From a virus, in the IMG/VR virus record IMGVR_UViG_3300037137_001341, positions 52,238 to 116,237 of that record: a stretch of DNA of 64,000 nt; one strand, given 5' to 3'. The notes beneath the pieces were generated by a model, which searched no databases, was not told where the DNA came from, and worked only from the letters and a program-made list of their open reading frames with translations. Shown here one piece after another: positions 51,979-60,092 of this stretch. The stretch's first letter is position 1; each line of letters opens with the position of its first letter. A program made the position numbers and the translations under genes.

Positions 51979-53964
51979 TCACCCGGCGCCCGAGTGCCAC
52001 TCGACTGACCACCCGTCATCCCCGCCGTACTTGCTCCGCGCGTACTGTGCTGCCTCGCGGTAGCTGCCGAAGCTGGTCGGGTCGATGTCGCCACCAACGA
52101 CGTGGATGCGCCAGGCGCTGCCTGGGACGTGCCACTTCCCACCCTCCGCGTTCGCCGCCATGTCCCCCGCGTTCGTCTCCAGGTGCATGCGCTCCGGCTG
52201 CAGCCACTCGACGCTGGTGCCCAGACTGCGCACTCGACTCACTCCTGGCCCGGGATGGCGCTGCATCTGTTCCGCCTGCGCAGACGCACCCTCGTACGCG
52301 CCTTCGCCTTGGCCGTAGCCCATGACGCCCCAGACGTAGCCGCGTGGGGCGCGCTCACCAGAGAACGGACTCACTGAGTACACGCGGTACGTGCCGTACC
52401 TGGAGAACTCCCCCGAGGCGTTCGCCGCCATGTTCACCGCGAAGTGGTGCGGCTTCGTATAGCTCTCGCGCGGCGCCGACGGATCGAACGGCTTCGATGA
52501 TGGCGGGGGCGGGGGGCGGCGGGCGTTCTCTTCGTAACCAGACACCGGCTGCAGATTATCGGCAGCCGTCGTCCACTCGGTCAGGTTCACGCCGGGCACC
52601 CGGTCGATCGCTACGACGTCCGCGGCGACACCACCTGGAACCCTACGCATGCTCTTGATCCGAACACGCTGGCTCCCGTGGAAAAGAGCGACGTCTCCGA
52701 CGGAGAGCCCGAAGTGTCTCTGCACAGCCTCGTCCCAGTTGGCGACGAGCTTGCGCTGGTTCCCGGCGTACCCGCGCTCCGCGAGCCACGTTTGCTCGAA
52801 CTCGTGCGCCGCCTCGGACGCGCTGAAGCCCGCCTGGTACAAGTGCCGCCAGTACTCGGCCTGCGCTTCACCAAAGTGATAGCCACCTCGTTCGAGCAGA
52901 ATCGACACGTCCTCGACCCAGTTCGCGTAGCTCGGGCCGCCGCGCCTGTTCCCTTCGTAGTCAGCGTCGGACTGCCTCCACCGCATCGTTGCCACCGTGC
53001 CAAGTTCTGGCGTGGTGACATCGACATCGCTACCGCCGTGGTACTCGTAGAACTCGGCGTCCGGGTACATCTTCAGCAGCCACCGTTTGGCTTCCAGGAG
53101 GGCAGACTTGCGCGTGTTGTCTGGGTAGCCGGCGAAATCGAAATCCCAGCCCGTCGCAAGAACCACTTCGTAACCGGATCGACGGTTCTTCACGAGCCCA
53201 TGCATGCCCGGCGGGAGCATCTCCCTCGCCGCCGCCTGCGCGTCTTCACGTTCCTCGCGCTCCTGCGCCGCGCCGCCACCGAACGCACGCCGCAGCGCCG
53301 CGACGTTCTCGGACTCCGCCGGTGCTGCAGCCGCTGCAGCAGCAGCCGGCTTCTTCCTCGGCTTCGGCGCTGGAGCAGCCGGTGCCGGCAACGCCCGTGT
53401 CACCGGAGCATATCCCCCAGGCGCGAGGTACTTGGCCATGCCGGGCGGCAGCATCCCATGCACGTAGGCTTCGTGTTCTTCCTGCCGCTGCGCAGCCGGG
53501 ACGAGGGCCTGTACCAGCGCGGCGCGTTGCTCCGGCGGCAGGACATGTGCTGGCAGCCCGGCCATGAACTGCTCCTCGGCCAAGACCAACGCGATCTCGA
53601 AGTCCTCGTCGGTCGCCTGCCCCCTGGCGCTCACCCCGTCGGCGGTGAGCATCAGGTCGAACTCGTTCTTCGCGGCGCCGAAGGTCAGGTGCGCGCCGTG
53701 CTGGTACAGGAACTCGTACAGGCGCGCCTCGAAGTCCGGGTCGATGCGCTTCGTGCGAGCACGTGACCCCATCGCCGCATTGAGCACGGTCTCGATGCTC
53801 ACGTCATGGAACTCGCCGCCGGGGTCGATCGTGATCTTGAACCCATCCGGCGTCACGCCGATGTCCACGACGCTCTTGGACTTCGACAGCCACTCGACGA
53901 GCTTGTTCTGGTAGCTCGGGTCGAGGTCGTGAAGCGTGACGTCGTCGGGATTGCTGCGGCCCAT
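51979..53964 (-). CDS. Large unknown multidomain protein, 661 aa
   Basis: An alpha/beta N-terminal domain (1-130, with IGVTPDGFKITIDPGGEFHD), a Pro/Ala-rich linker (175-225), a middle domain (GYEVVLATGWDFDFAGYPDN; FYEYHGGSDVDV), a helical part and a C-terminal domain with a SH3-like strand set (GDVALFHGSQRVRIKSMRRV) and GSAWRIHVVGGDIDP. LPPGM recurs three times near the linker. ATG 53964 is about 10 bases below a TAGCCT box. Function unknown. Confidence 0.7.
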   Translation of the reverse strand: MGRSNPDDVTLHDLDPSYQNKLVEWLSKSKSVVDIGVTPDGFKITIDPGGEFHDVSIETVLNAAMGSRARTKRIDPDFEARLYEFLYQHGAHLTFGAAKNEFDLMLTADGVSARGQATDEDFEIALVLAEEQFMAGLPAHVLPPEQRAALVQALVPAAQRQEEHEAYVHGMLPPGMAKYLAPGGYAPVTRALPAPAAPAPKPRKKPAAAAAAAAPAESENVAALRRAFGGGAAQEREEREDAQAAAREMLPPGMHGLVKNRRSGYEVVLATGWDFDFAGYPDNTRKSALLEAKRWLLKMYPDAEFYEYHGGSDVDVTTPELGTVATMRWRQSDADYEGNRRGGPSYANWVEDVSILLERGGYHFGEAQAEYWRHLYQAGFSASEAAHEFEQTWLAERGYAGNQRKLVANWDEAVQRHFGLSVGDVALFHGSQRVRIKSMRRVPGGVAADVVAIDRVPGVNLTEWTTAADNLQPVSGYEENARRPPPPPSSKPFDPSAPRESYTKPHHFAVNMAANASGEFSRYGTYRVYSVSPFSGERAPRGYVWGVMGYGQGEGAYEGASAQAEQMQRHPGPGVSRVRSLGTSVEWLQPERMHLETNAGDMAANAEGGKWHVPGSAWRIHVVGGDIDPTSFGSYREAAQYARSKYGGDDGWSVEWHSGAG

Positions 53965-53973
53965 CGAGAGCCA

Positions 53974-54003
53974 AGGCTACGCCCGCGGCGGGGCGGGGCG
54001 CAA
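53974..54003 (-). promoter_or_regulatory. Leftward promoter, probable leaderless start
   Basis: TTGCGC (54003-53998), 18 bases, TAGCCT (53979-53974), ATG 53964 about 10 bases below. The spacer is one base longer than in the other promoters. The 79-base gap to the primase-helicase stop holds nothing else I recognise. Confidence 0.5.
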
Positions 54004-54043
54004 GACCCCCACCCTGGACGGCGGGTTTTAGGGCTTTCGCCGC

Positions 54044-55927
54044 TCATCGATCCTCGTACTCACCGTACTCCGTCTGCGAGGTGTACTGGTTCTGCGTCTC
54101 GCCGTTGGTGGTCCTGAAGCTCGCGGTCACGTAATCGAACGGGATATGCACGCGCTCGATGTACCTGCTGCCGTCTTTGTTCTTCGCGAGATGGAACATG
54201 TGCTTCTCGGTTCTCGTGCCGCCAGGAGGCTCGTGAACCTCCAGATGACCAAGCAGCACATGCTCGGCCATGTTCTCCAGGTCGCCTGATTCTTTCAGGT
54301 CGTGCATCGTCGGCGGTTTGGTCGAGTTCTCCGGGCGCTTCAACTGCGAGAGCAATAGCCCAGCAGCGTTGCCTTGCTTGATCGCGTCGCTCAGCGTCCT
54401 GGCGATGTGCGTGATCTCGACGCGGCGATCTTGGCACCGTTTCGCGCACGTCAGCGCCTGCAGGTAGTCCACGATCACAAGCTGCACGTCTTCTTCTTTG
54501 CACACGGACAGCACGATGTGCGCCAGTTGCTCGGCCGGTTTACCTATGCCGTCGATGAAGAACGGAGTGCGTTCTGCCTGCAAGGCAGCGAGTTCCATCT
54601 TGTCGATGTCCTCTTGCCGCAAGTCGTTGTCGCGGATCCTGGAAGCGTTCACACGAGCACGTCGTGACATGAACCGCTGCCCGTACATCTCCGCGCCGTC
54701 TTCTCCCGTGACGATGAGCACACGCGCGCCTGCACGGATCGCTTCGTCGGCCACCATGATCGCGAAGGACGACTTTCCGAACGACGTCTCGGCGCCGAGG
54801 ATCGCGATCTTCTGACGACGCAGACCACCGAGGGCTTCGTCCAGCTGAAAGTTCCCGGTCGTGACTCCGCGTACCTTGACGTTCGTCCTGGCTAGCTTGA
54901 CGACAGCGTCCAGCAGGTCGCCGATGGATAGCAGGCCTGCTTTCTGCGCCGCTGTTCGCTTTGGCGCTGGCGCCGTTCCCTCCTCGGCGATTGCGGCACG
55001 CTCGACGTCATCGTCTTCCGATTCTTGCGGGAGCCACTCGGGGGGCTCGTCGTCTGCGGCGCCGTAGTGCTCCGGCGGTGGTTCGTAGCGGCGATCATCG
55101 GTGAGCTTGTAGCCGCTCGGCACGCGCGCCTTCTCGACCGCGTCGTGCGCCTTGTGCCGTAGCTCGCGCTCGGTCCACGGGGGCTCGCAGCGTGCGTTGA
55201 ACTCGCAGAGGATCCGGTACGTGGCTTCTACGTCGAGACCGAACCCTTGAGCAGCGGCGAGCGCGGCAGCCCACGTTGCAGCATGTCCCCCCTGTCCCGA
55301 GATCCCCGGCGGCATCTTCGCGACGTAACTCGACGCTCGACGCTCGTTGCGTGCGTACTCGTCGCGCGCCGTGTGAATCGGAATCACCGGGGCGGCATGG
55401 CGAGACGGAGGTTCCGGCATTGCCAGGATCGCGTCCGGGTCGAGCGGCTCTCCAGCGAGTCGATACGACACGAACTCGCCGCCGCCTGGCGTGAACCAGA
55501 AGCGTCCAGGGTCCTTCGGCGCCGGATCCAGTTTACCTCCAGCGCGAGCGTTCACGCGGCGCCAGATGGCCGCGTACTCGAACGGTGACACGGGGCGAGC
55601 GAGCGGAAGAATCACACGGAAGCGCGGTGCTTCTGCCGTGTGCTTGCGTGTCGTGTGCAGGAACCCGAAGGTGCCGCTCCAGAGATTCATGGCGCCCTGG
55701 ATCGTCTCGGCACCGTCGTAGTCGAGCACGACCGCGGTCACCTGTCGGACATTCTCGCCCTCTCTCGTCGGAGGATCGAAACGTGCTGCAGACCAACCCG
55801 GATGCTCTCGATCACCGTGGAACTCACCGCCGCGCTCGAACCTGTCAAACAACGCTTCCCATTCGGTCTCAACGGTCTGTCCCGACGTGTCGAGCAGGTT
55901 CGGCCAGTGCGTGACGATCGCTTTCAT
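54044..55927 (-). CDS. Bifunctional PrimPol-type primase/DnaB-family helicase, 627 aa
   Basis: N-terminal archaeo-eukaryotic primase domain: VVLDYD (metal-binding D69, D71), HTTRKHTAEAPRFRVILPL and GRFWFTPGGG. A PriCT-like helical domain at about 215-268 follows. C-terminal RecA/DnaB helicase: Walker A GAETSFGKSS (378-387), Walker B LVIVDYLQ (483-490), and LLSQLKRPEN. It primes and unwinds DNA at the fork, like T7 gp4 in layout but with a PrimPol rather than a TOPRIM primase. ATG 55927 overlaps the initiator-gene stop (ATGA). Confidence 0.88.
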   Translation of the reverse strand: MKAIVTHWPNLLDTSGQTVETEWEALFDRFERGGEFHGDREHPGWSAARFDPPTREGENVRQVTAVVLDYDGAETIQGAMNLWSGTFGFLHTTRKHTAEAPRFRVILPLARPVSPFEYAAIWRRVNARAGGKLDPAPKDPGRFWFTPGGGEFVSYRLAGEPLDPDAILAMPEPPSRHAAPVIPIHTARDEYARNERRASSYVAKMPPGISGQGGHAATWAAALAAAQGFGLDVEATYRILCEFNARCEPPWTERELRHKAHDAVEKARVPSGYKLTDDRRYEPPPEHYGAADDEPPEWLPQESEDDDVERAAIAEEGTAPAPKRTAAQKAGLLSIGDLLDAVVKLARTNVKVRGVTTGNFQLDEALGGLRRQKIAILGAETSFGKSSFAIMVADEAIRAGARVLIVTGEDGAEMYGQRFMSRRARVNASRIRDNDLRQEDIDKMELAALQAERTPFFIDGIGKPAEQLAHIVLSVCKEEDVQLVIVDYLQALTCAKRCQDRRVEITHIARTLSDAIKQGNAAGLLLSQLKRPENSTKPPTMHDLKESGDLENMAEHVLLGHLEVHEPPGGTRTEKHMFHLAKNKDGSRYIERVHIPFDYVTASFRTTNGETQNQYTSQTEYGEYEDR

Positions 55928-56820
55928 GCGCTCTCGCTTTCAACGCCGACTGGCGCGCCGTCGTCCGCTTCGAGCAGCTTGTGCAGCCGAACAGCTTCCG
56001 ACGCTGGCAACCTCGTTTGGCCAGCGGCGCGTCGGTTCGCTACACCGAGCAAGCGAGCGAACGTCGATGGGTTCCCGAAGATGTACCCGATGTCTTTGTG
56101 CTCCTTGCCCTTGTCCTCGGTGCCATTGACCATGCCGTCGTCGGACGCGACGTCGAGGATCCGGTGACAGCCCTGTTCGCCGTACAGGTCGATCGCCTCG
56201 GCGATGATCCGAGCGTGCACGTCGTCGGCACCGAGCCCGAGCTTCGCCCCGACGCGCCCCGTGACCTTGGCCCAGTGGGCGTGCACTTCCTGAACGTCTT
56301 TCCGTTGCCGCGGTGCGTTACCGCGTAGGCCATCCCCCATCGGGTCCCTCGGTCGGCCCTCCCCCTGCACCCCCTCTGGACGGGATGGGAAGGGAAGGGA
56401 AGGGAGGGGATTGGGACGCGCGCGAGGCGCGAGACTTTTGTTTTCTTTCCTGGGAGTCTCGGAAAGATTCTCGGGAGTCTCGCGAAAGTTCTCGGAAGGA
56501 GAAGGCACCTTTGGCTTACCAGGCTTGTCAACCCTCTGGTGTTTCGCCCAGTTACGGATCGAGTAGTACGACTGGCCGTCGACCACGTAAATCCGGCAGT
56601 AGCGGATTTCCACAAGCCGAGCCAACGCGGCTGAGACCACCTCAAGTGGTTGCCCAGAGAAAATCTGGGCGCCTAGAAACTTTTCGCTGCCGCGTCCGTT
56701 CCCGTGGTCGTCGGCCAGCAGGATGAGTCCGATGGAGAGGACCCTGGCGTCGGAAGATGACTCGTTGAGTAGCTCGTCTTCGAGCCACTCGGGTTTCAGA
56801 GAGCGGATGCGTCCGCTCAT
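55924..56820 (-). CDS. Phage replication initiator (replisome organiser-like), 298 aa
   Basis: Residues 1-95 (RIRSLKPEWLEDELLNESSS; IGLILLADDHGNGRGSEKFL; YYSIRNWAKHQRVDKPGKPK) match the winged-helix N-terminal domain of phage replication proteins that bind the origin. A Pro-rich linker and a helical C-terminal domain (DVHARIIAEAIDLYGEQGCH) that may load the helicase follow. Adjacent, overlapping helicase gene supports this. Many such proteins bind an origin inside their own gene. Confidence 0.8.
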   Translation of the reverse strand: MSGRIRSLKPEWLEDELLNESSSDARVLSIGLILLADDHGNGRGSEKFLGAQIFSGQPLEVVSAALARLVEIRYCRIYVVDGQSYYSIRNWAKHQRVDKPGKPKVPSPSENFRETPENLSETPRKENKSLAPRARPNPLPSLPFPSRPEGVQGEGRPRDPMGDGLRGNAPRQRKDVQEVHAHWAKVTGRVGAKLGLGADDVHARIIAEAIDLYGEQGCHRILDVASDDGMVNGTEDKGKEHKDIGYIFGNPSTFARLLGVANRRAAGQTRLPASEAVRLHKLLEADDGAPVGVESESA

Positions 56821-56869
56821 GGCGTACGACCTCGACGGGACGTCGACATGGGTTCCCCTCGGAGGCGAA

Positions 56870-57046
56870 CTACGCGACCCGTTGGGTCGATTCGGACTTG
56901 CAGCGCTTGGCGAACTCCCTGACGGATCGCCGGATAATCTCGGTGCGCGGGAGCTTCTCGATTCGAGCGGCTTCATCCACGAGTCCGAGATCCTCTTCGT
57001 CCAACGGGACCTGCACGACCGTCTTCTTGTTGCTGGGCATCTCCAT
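56870..57046 (-). CDS. Ribbon-helix-helix (Arc/CopG-like) regulator, 58 aa
   Basis: MEMPSNKKTVVQVPLDEEDL gives strand TVVQVPL; helix A is LGLVDEAARIEKL, followed by the N-cap PRTEIIRRSVREFAKRC. This is the standard RHH plan: dimeric, with the beta ribbon in the DNA major groove. Likely repressor or activator of phage promoters; the recurring GGCTAGCC palindrome is a candidate site. ATG 57046 chosen; ATG 57040 possible. It has its own promoter just upstream. Confidence 0.78.
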   Translation of the reverse strand: MEMPSNKKTVVQVPLDEEDLGLVDEAARIEKLPRTEIIRRSVREFAKRCKSESTQRVA

Positions 57047-57074
57047 GATCTTCTTGTTCTCCGGGGAGCAGCGG

Positions 57075-57103
57075 ACCCTATGTGAAACCCACGCAGTGGT
57101 CAA
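57075..57103 (-). promoter_or_regulatory. Leftward promoter of the RHH regulator
   Basis: TTGACC (57103-57098), 17 bases, TAGGGT (57080-57075), leader of about 22 bases with a GGAG SD. Just above the -35, TTACGTTA and TTACGTGTTA (57112-57132) form a near direct repeat that could be an autoregulat­ory site. Confidence 0.6.
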
Positions 57104-57129
57104 GCTATCTGTTACGTTAGCCTTACGTG

Positions 57130-57819
57130 TTACTTCCGCTTCGGCTTGCAATCCTTCGGATCTCCATGGATCCAGCCGGTCTGCGGCGACCACGTGGCGG
57201 GCATCCCCTCGGGCACCACGGTCTGGCAGCGGCGGCACGGGAGGGCGAAGCGTGCCGGGTAGATGTGTCCTACCTTGCTCGGAGCTAGCCACTCGTCGCT
57301 GTCGAACACCTGCGGGTATCTCCCGGTGCCGCCGAAGTCGTTGGCGCGGTCACCGCGCCCGAGCTTGCCGGATGTCTTCTTCTGTTCCTTCTTCAGATCG
57401 AAGCAGGAGCGCAGATCGGACGGCGGCACAACGAAGCGTCCTGTCGTCTCATTCCAGTAGACCGCGCGCTTCGCGTCCTTGCTGCCGGTCCAGCCGGCAA
57501 GCACGAACGTCGGCGCGTCGCGGTCGATCACGAGGATGAATACCGCGTCGTCCGGGTCATCCGTCTTCACGAGTAGCTCTCCAGCCGCGGAGCTAGCCGT
57601 GCGGATGATCACGCAGGATGGGGCACGTCCGAGCCGCTGCCATATCTTCCAGTCCTTCAGCGCGGTGAAGGCGCCGTCCCACTTCCTGTGCAGCGCGACG
57701 GCGACGGCCATCTCGGCGATGGCGGCATGTACCCCGGTGGGTGTACCGCGCTTCTTGCCGATCTCCGTCGCCGCCGCGATCTCGTCAACGCCGAGCTTCA
57801 CCGTGAAGCGCGGTGTCAC
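57130..57819 (-). CDS. Unknown protein next to RecT, nuclease-like possibility, 229 aa
   Basis: GTG 57819 overlaps the recT stop (GTGA). Alpha/beta N-terminal domain: VHAAIAEMAVAVALHRKWDG, VIIRTASSAAGELLVKTDD, AVFILVIDRDAPTFVLAGW. Its alternating acidic and strand pattern could be a PD-(D/E)xK-type nuclease, but I cannot place the Lys securely. C-terminal CRRCQTVV and DCKPK may bind zinc. Recombination accessory or nuclease by context. Confidence 0.66.
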   Translation of the reverse strand: MTPRFTVKLGVDEIAAATEIGKKRGTPTGVHAAIAEMAVAVALHRKWDGAFTALKDWKIWQRLGRAPSCVIIRTASSAAGELLVKTDDPDDAVFILVIDRDAPTFVLAGWTGSKDAKRAVYWNETTGRFVVPPSDLRSCFDLKKEQKKTSGKLGRGDRANDFGGTGRYPQVFDSDEWLAPSKVGHIYPARFALPCRRCQTVVPEGMPATWSPQTGWIHGDPKDCKPKRK

Positions 57820-58829
57820 TCGGCAACTTCGCCCATCTTGGTCTGTGTGTCGGGGATATGTGCCGCCGACTCCCTTCGCTCTTCGTGACGCGCTTCCTGT
57901 CGCGCGTCCAGGGCTTGTTCTTGCCGCTCCTGCTGCTGGCGCCGCCGTCGCTGCGGTTGCGGCGCTGGAGTCACTGCTGGGGCCGCGGCGTCTGCGAGCC
58001 GGTCGAGCGCGCTCGGTTGCGCCTCTCCAAGCTGACGTTCCGGCTGCGGCGCCGCCAGTGAGCCGACGTCAAGGTCGAGCCCCGCGAGCGCGTTCCGTCC
58101 CGCCTCCTCGGAGTCCTCGGAGACCATCGCCCTCGCGAGATCCGAGTCCGCGCTGAGCGTCAGCGTGTCACAGAGCCGCCGGAGCGCGGTCTTGCTCCAC
58201 ATGGCCTCGGTGTTGTCGATCCAGGGACCGTAGCCCTTCTTCGCCGCATCGCTCGCGCCCATGGCCTTCTTGATCTCCGGCGCGCCGATGACGACGAAGC
58301 GGTCGTAGTTCCCGACCTCCTTCGAGTGCCAGATGACCTTCGCGTAGGCGTACTTGAGCGCGCCGCGCACCTCCGAGTCCGTGGGCCTGTGCGCGAGCTT
58401 CGCCGGCTCGTAGGCGTACTCGAACTGGTCGTTCTCGAACACGACGCGGGCGTAGATGTCCCGGATCTCCTTGTCGCTGCCGAACGCGAGCTTGCGCAGC
58501 CCCTTGTACCCGGTCTGGAACCCGCACACGAAGGTGTTTGTGTTTTTGTTCCAGCGGGGGATCAGGTAGCCCTCACCGAACACGTTGTCGAGCGAGAGCC
58601 CGACCTGCGCGGCCTGGATGACGGCGCCGATGACGCTCACCGGGTCGCACTCCAGGATGCGCGGCGTGGTCTGCACCGCGGTGAGGTAGACGCGGAACAG
58701 GCGCTTGCCGTCGATGTGTCTCGGTAGCGCTGAGAGGATCTGTGCCTGCACCTTGTCGCTCATCAAGAGCGAACGGAGGCTGGCCATCTTCTGTCGTGCG
58801 GGGATGATCTCGTTGTTGGACATGCTCAT
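57816..58829 (-). CDS. recT: RecT-family single-strand annealing protein, 337 aa
   Basis: Conserved RecT core: LFRVYLTAVQTTPRILECDP, SVIGAVIQAAQVGLSLDNVF, GEGYLIPRWNKNT, CGFQTGYKGLRKLA, then MWSKTALRRLCDTLTLSAD. RecT coats ssDNA and anneals it to homologous strands, working with the exonuclease encoded next upstream. The C-terminal 80 residues are Gln/Arg/Glu-rich and disordered. SD AAGGAG precedes two ATGs (58829 and 58823); either may be used. Confidence 0.93.
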   Translation of the reverse strand: MSMSNNEIIPARQKMASLRSLLMSDKVQAQILSALPRHIDGKRLFRVYLTAVQTTPRILECDPVSVIGAVIQAAQVGLSLDNVFGEGYLIPRWNKNTNTFVCGFQTGYKGLRKLAFGSDKEIRDIYARVVFENDQFEYAYEPAKLAHRPTDSEVRGALKYAYAKVIWHSKEVGNYDRFVVIGAPEIKKAMGASDAAKKGYGPWIDNTEAMWSKTALRRLCDTLTLSADSDLARAMVSEDSEEAGRNALAGLDLDVGSLAAPQPERQLGEAQPSALDRLADAAAPAVTPAPQPQRRRRQQQERQEQALDARQEARHEERRESAAHIPDTQTKMGEVAE

Positions 58830-58846
58830 GTTCTCCTTCTTCTGAC

Positions 58847-59812
58847 TCAGACGTCGATGCGGTTGCTGAACTTCAGGATGCGCGTCGCGGCGACCACGTG
58901 CGCCTTCACGGGGTACGCGGCGCGCGTCTCGAACTTGTAGATGCCCTTGTTCTCCGGGAGGAGCCCGCGCTTCGCGGTGCCCATGAGCGCACTGATCTCG
59001 CGCTTCGCCTCCTTCTCCTCTTCCTCGGCGCTCTTGCGCCGCTCGGCGGCATCGAGCAGCTTGTCGTGCCACTTGAGCACGTCGGCGGGCAGCTGGATGA
59101 CGCGCCCGTCCTCGCGCATCTTCTTCAGCGTCGAGATCGTGGAGTCGCTCGCGTCGAGCGGCGGCGGGGTGCCCTCCTGGACCATCTGCCAGAACGCCTG
59201 CGTCTTCGTGATCAGCGTCTTCAGGAACTTCTCGTTGCGGGCGACGTGCGTGAAGATGAACTTCTGGCCGCCGATGAGGCATGCGATCGACGTGTAGAGG
59301 CGCGTCGTCACGAGCATCTGCTGCTGCACCTGGATCTGGTAGTAGAGTGGGGCCTCTTCACTCCAGTCCGCTGCGTATCGCTCGCCGGTGGTCTTACACT
59401 CCAGCAGGCCCGCGGTCACCGACCTGGGGTTCTGCTGCTCGTAGTCCGGCGTCGCGAGCAGCCAAGGGAACGCGCGTGAGCGGAGCAGGTGCGCCCCGAG
59501 CGGGTGCTTCCACACCTCGCGCCCCGTCTCCTCCGCGAACGTCTCGCCGACGATCGCTTCGAGCTTGCGACCCCACTTCATGCGCTCGTTGTCCGGCTGC
59601 GGATCGATCTCGCCGCGCTTCCGTTGGTACAGAGAGAACGGGCTCTCCCACGGGTTCACCCCGAAGATGATCGCGGCCTCGCTCGCGCCGATCCCGGTGT
59701 CACGCGCCTTGAGCCACCCCGCACGATCCTTCTCCGAGTCTGCGACCGTGAGGAACGGGCGGCGCCCGCTCCTGCTCCCCTTGCTCATCTGCCTGCGCTG
59801 CGGTATCTTCAT
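58847..59812 (-). CDS. YqaJ-type recombination exonuclease, 321 aa
   Basis: The YqaJ/lambda-Exo core is visible: WLKARDTGIGASEAAIIFGV, a conserved Glu in MKWGRKLEAIVGETFAEE, then WLLATPDYE and LLECKTTGERYAADW (PD-(D/E)xK motif D, E-x-K). It digests one strand of dsDNA ends to give 3' ssDNA for RecT. A C-terminal coiled coil is extra. ATG 59812 has SD AAGGAG at 10 bases; ATG 59788 is possible. First gene of the leftward replication/recombination operon. Confidence 0.92.
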   Translation of the reverse strand: MKIPQRRQMSKGSRSGRRPFLTVADSEKDRAGWLKARDTGIGASEAAIIFGVNPWESPFSLYQRKRGEIDPQPDNERMKWGRKLEAIVGETFAEETGREVWKHPLGAHLLRSRAFPWLLATPDYEQQNPRSVTAGLLECKTTGERYAADWSEEAPLYYQIQVQQQMLVTTRLYTSIACLIGGQKFIFTHVARNEKFLKTLITKTQAFWQMVQEGTPPPLDASDSTISTLKKMREDGRVIQLPADVLKWHDKLLDAAERRKSAEEEEKEAKREISALMGTAKRGLLPENKGIYKFETRAAYPVKAHVVAATRILKFSNRIDV

Positions 59813-59845
59813 GGTGTCAGGGCTCCTTCGTCGTGGTCCAGACTC

Positions 59846-59877
59846 GCGGCCCGCCCCTCATGCTCGGGGCGGGCCGC
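59846..59877. other. Perfect 12-bp GC-rich hairpin
   Basis: GCGGCCCGCCCC and its exact reverse complement are separated by 8 bases. In the leftward transcript it lies in the exonuclease leader, 35 bases upstream of the ATG. There is no U-run, so it is more likely an mRNA-protecting or attenuating structure than a terminator. Confidence 0.8.
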
Positions 59878-59900
59878 ATCTATTCGTGCTCGGGGAAAGC

Positions 59901-59929
59901 AAAGTGCTCCTCCTATGGCTAGCCGTCAA
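59901..59929 (-). promoter_or_regulatory. Leftward promoter for the recombination/replication operon
   Basis: TTGACG (59929-59924), 17 bases, CACTTT (59906-59901; poor -10). GGCTAGCC (59924-59917) immediately abuts the -35. Predicted start near 59894, leader about 80 bases including the 12-bp hairpin. Confidence 0.45.
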
Positions 59930-59966
59930 GGAGCGGTGTGACACACCCTGTCCGACCTCGCCTGCC

Positions 59967-59995
59967 TTGACAGATCGGGCTAGCCTGGCTATCAC
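59967..59995 (+). promoter_or_regulatory. Rightward promoter with GGCTAGCC in the spacer
   Basis: TTGACA (59967-59972), 17 bases, TATCAC (59990-59995), predicted +1 near 60002. GGCTAGCC (59978-59985) starts 5 bases after the -35, the same offset as in the 6.6-kb promoter. A bound regulator here would block RNA polymerase. Confidence 0.65.
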
Positions 59996-60092
59996 GGCTA
60001 TCCAGAGCATGCCGTCGGTGAGTGGGCGCTTTTCCCGCCACAAGCTCACCGGCGGCATGTTCGCTCCCGTCACATCCCCCAGGAGAGAAAGC

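Larger units (their letters stand above)
59813..60092. promoter_or_regulatory. Divergent control region between recombination genes and rightward operon
   Basis: 280 bases without a gene between divergent transcripts. It holds the two promoters listed separately, two GGCTAGCC palindromes, a central palindrome GGTGTGACACACC (59935-59947) and a perfect 12-bp GC hairpin (59846-59857 with 59866-59877). It may also serve as an origin, but no A+T-rich or iteron tract is visible. Confidence 0.65.

Noticed and set aside
54886-57600. Further GCTAGC copies in the helicase gene and the gene next to recT as operators
   Set aside because: They lie inside coding sequence away from promoters and their number is no more than expected for a GC-rich 64-kb sequence.
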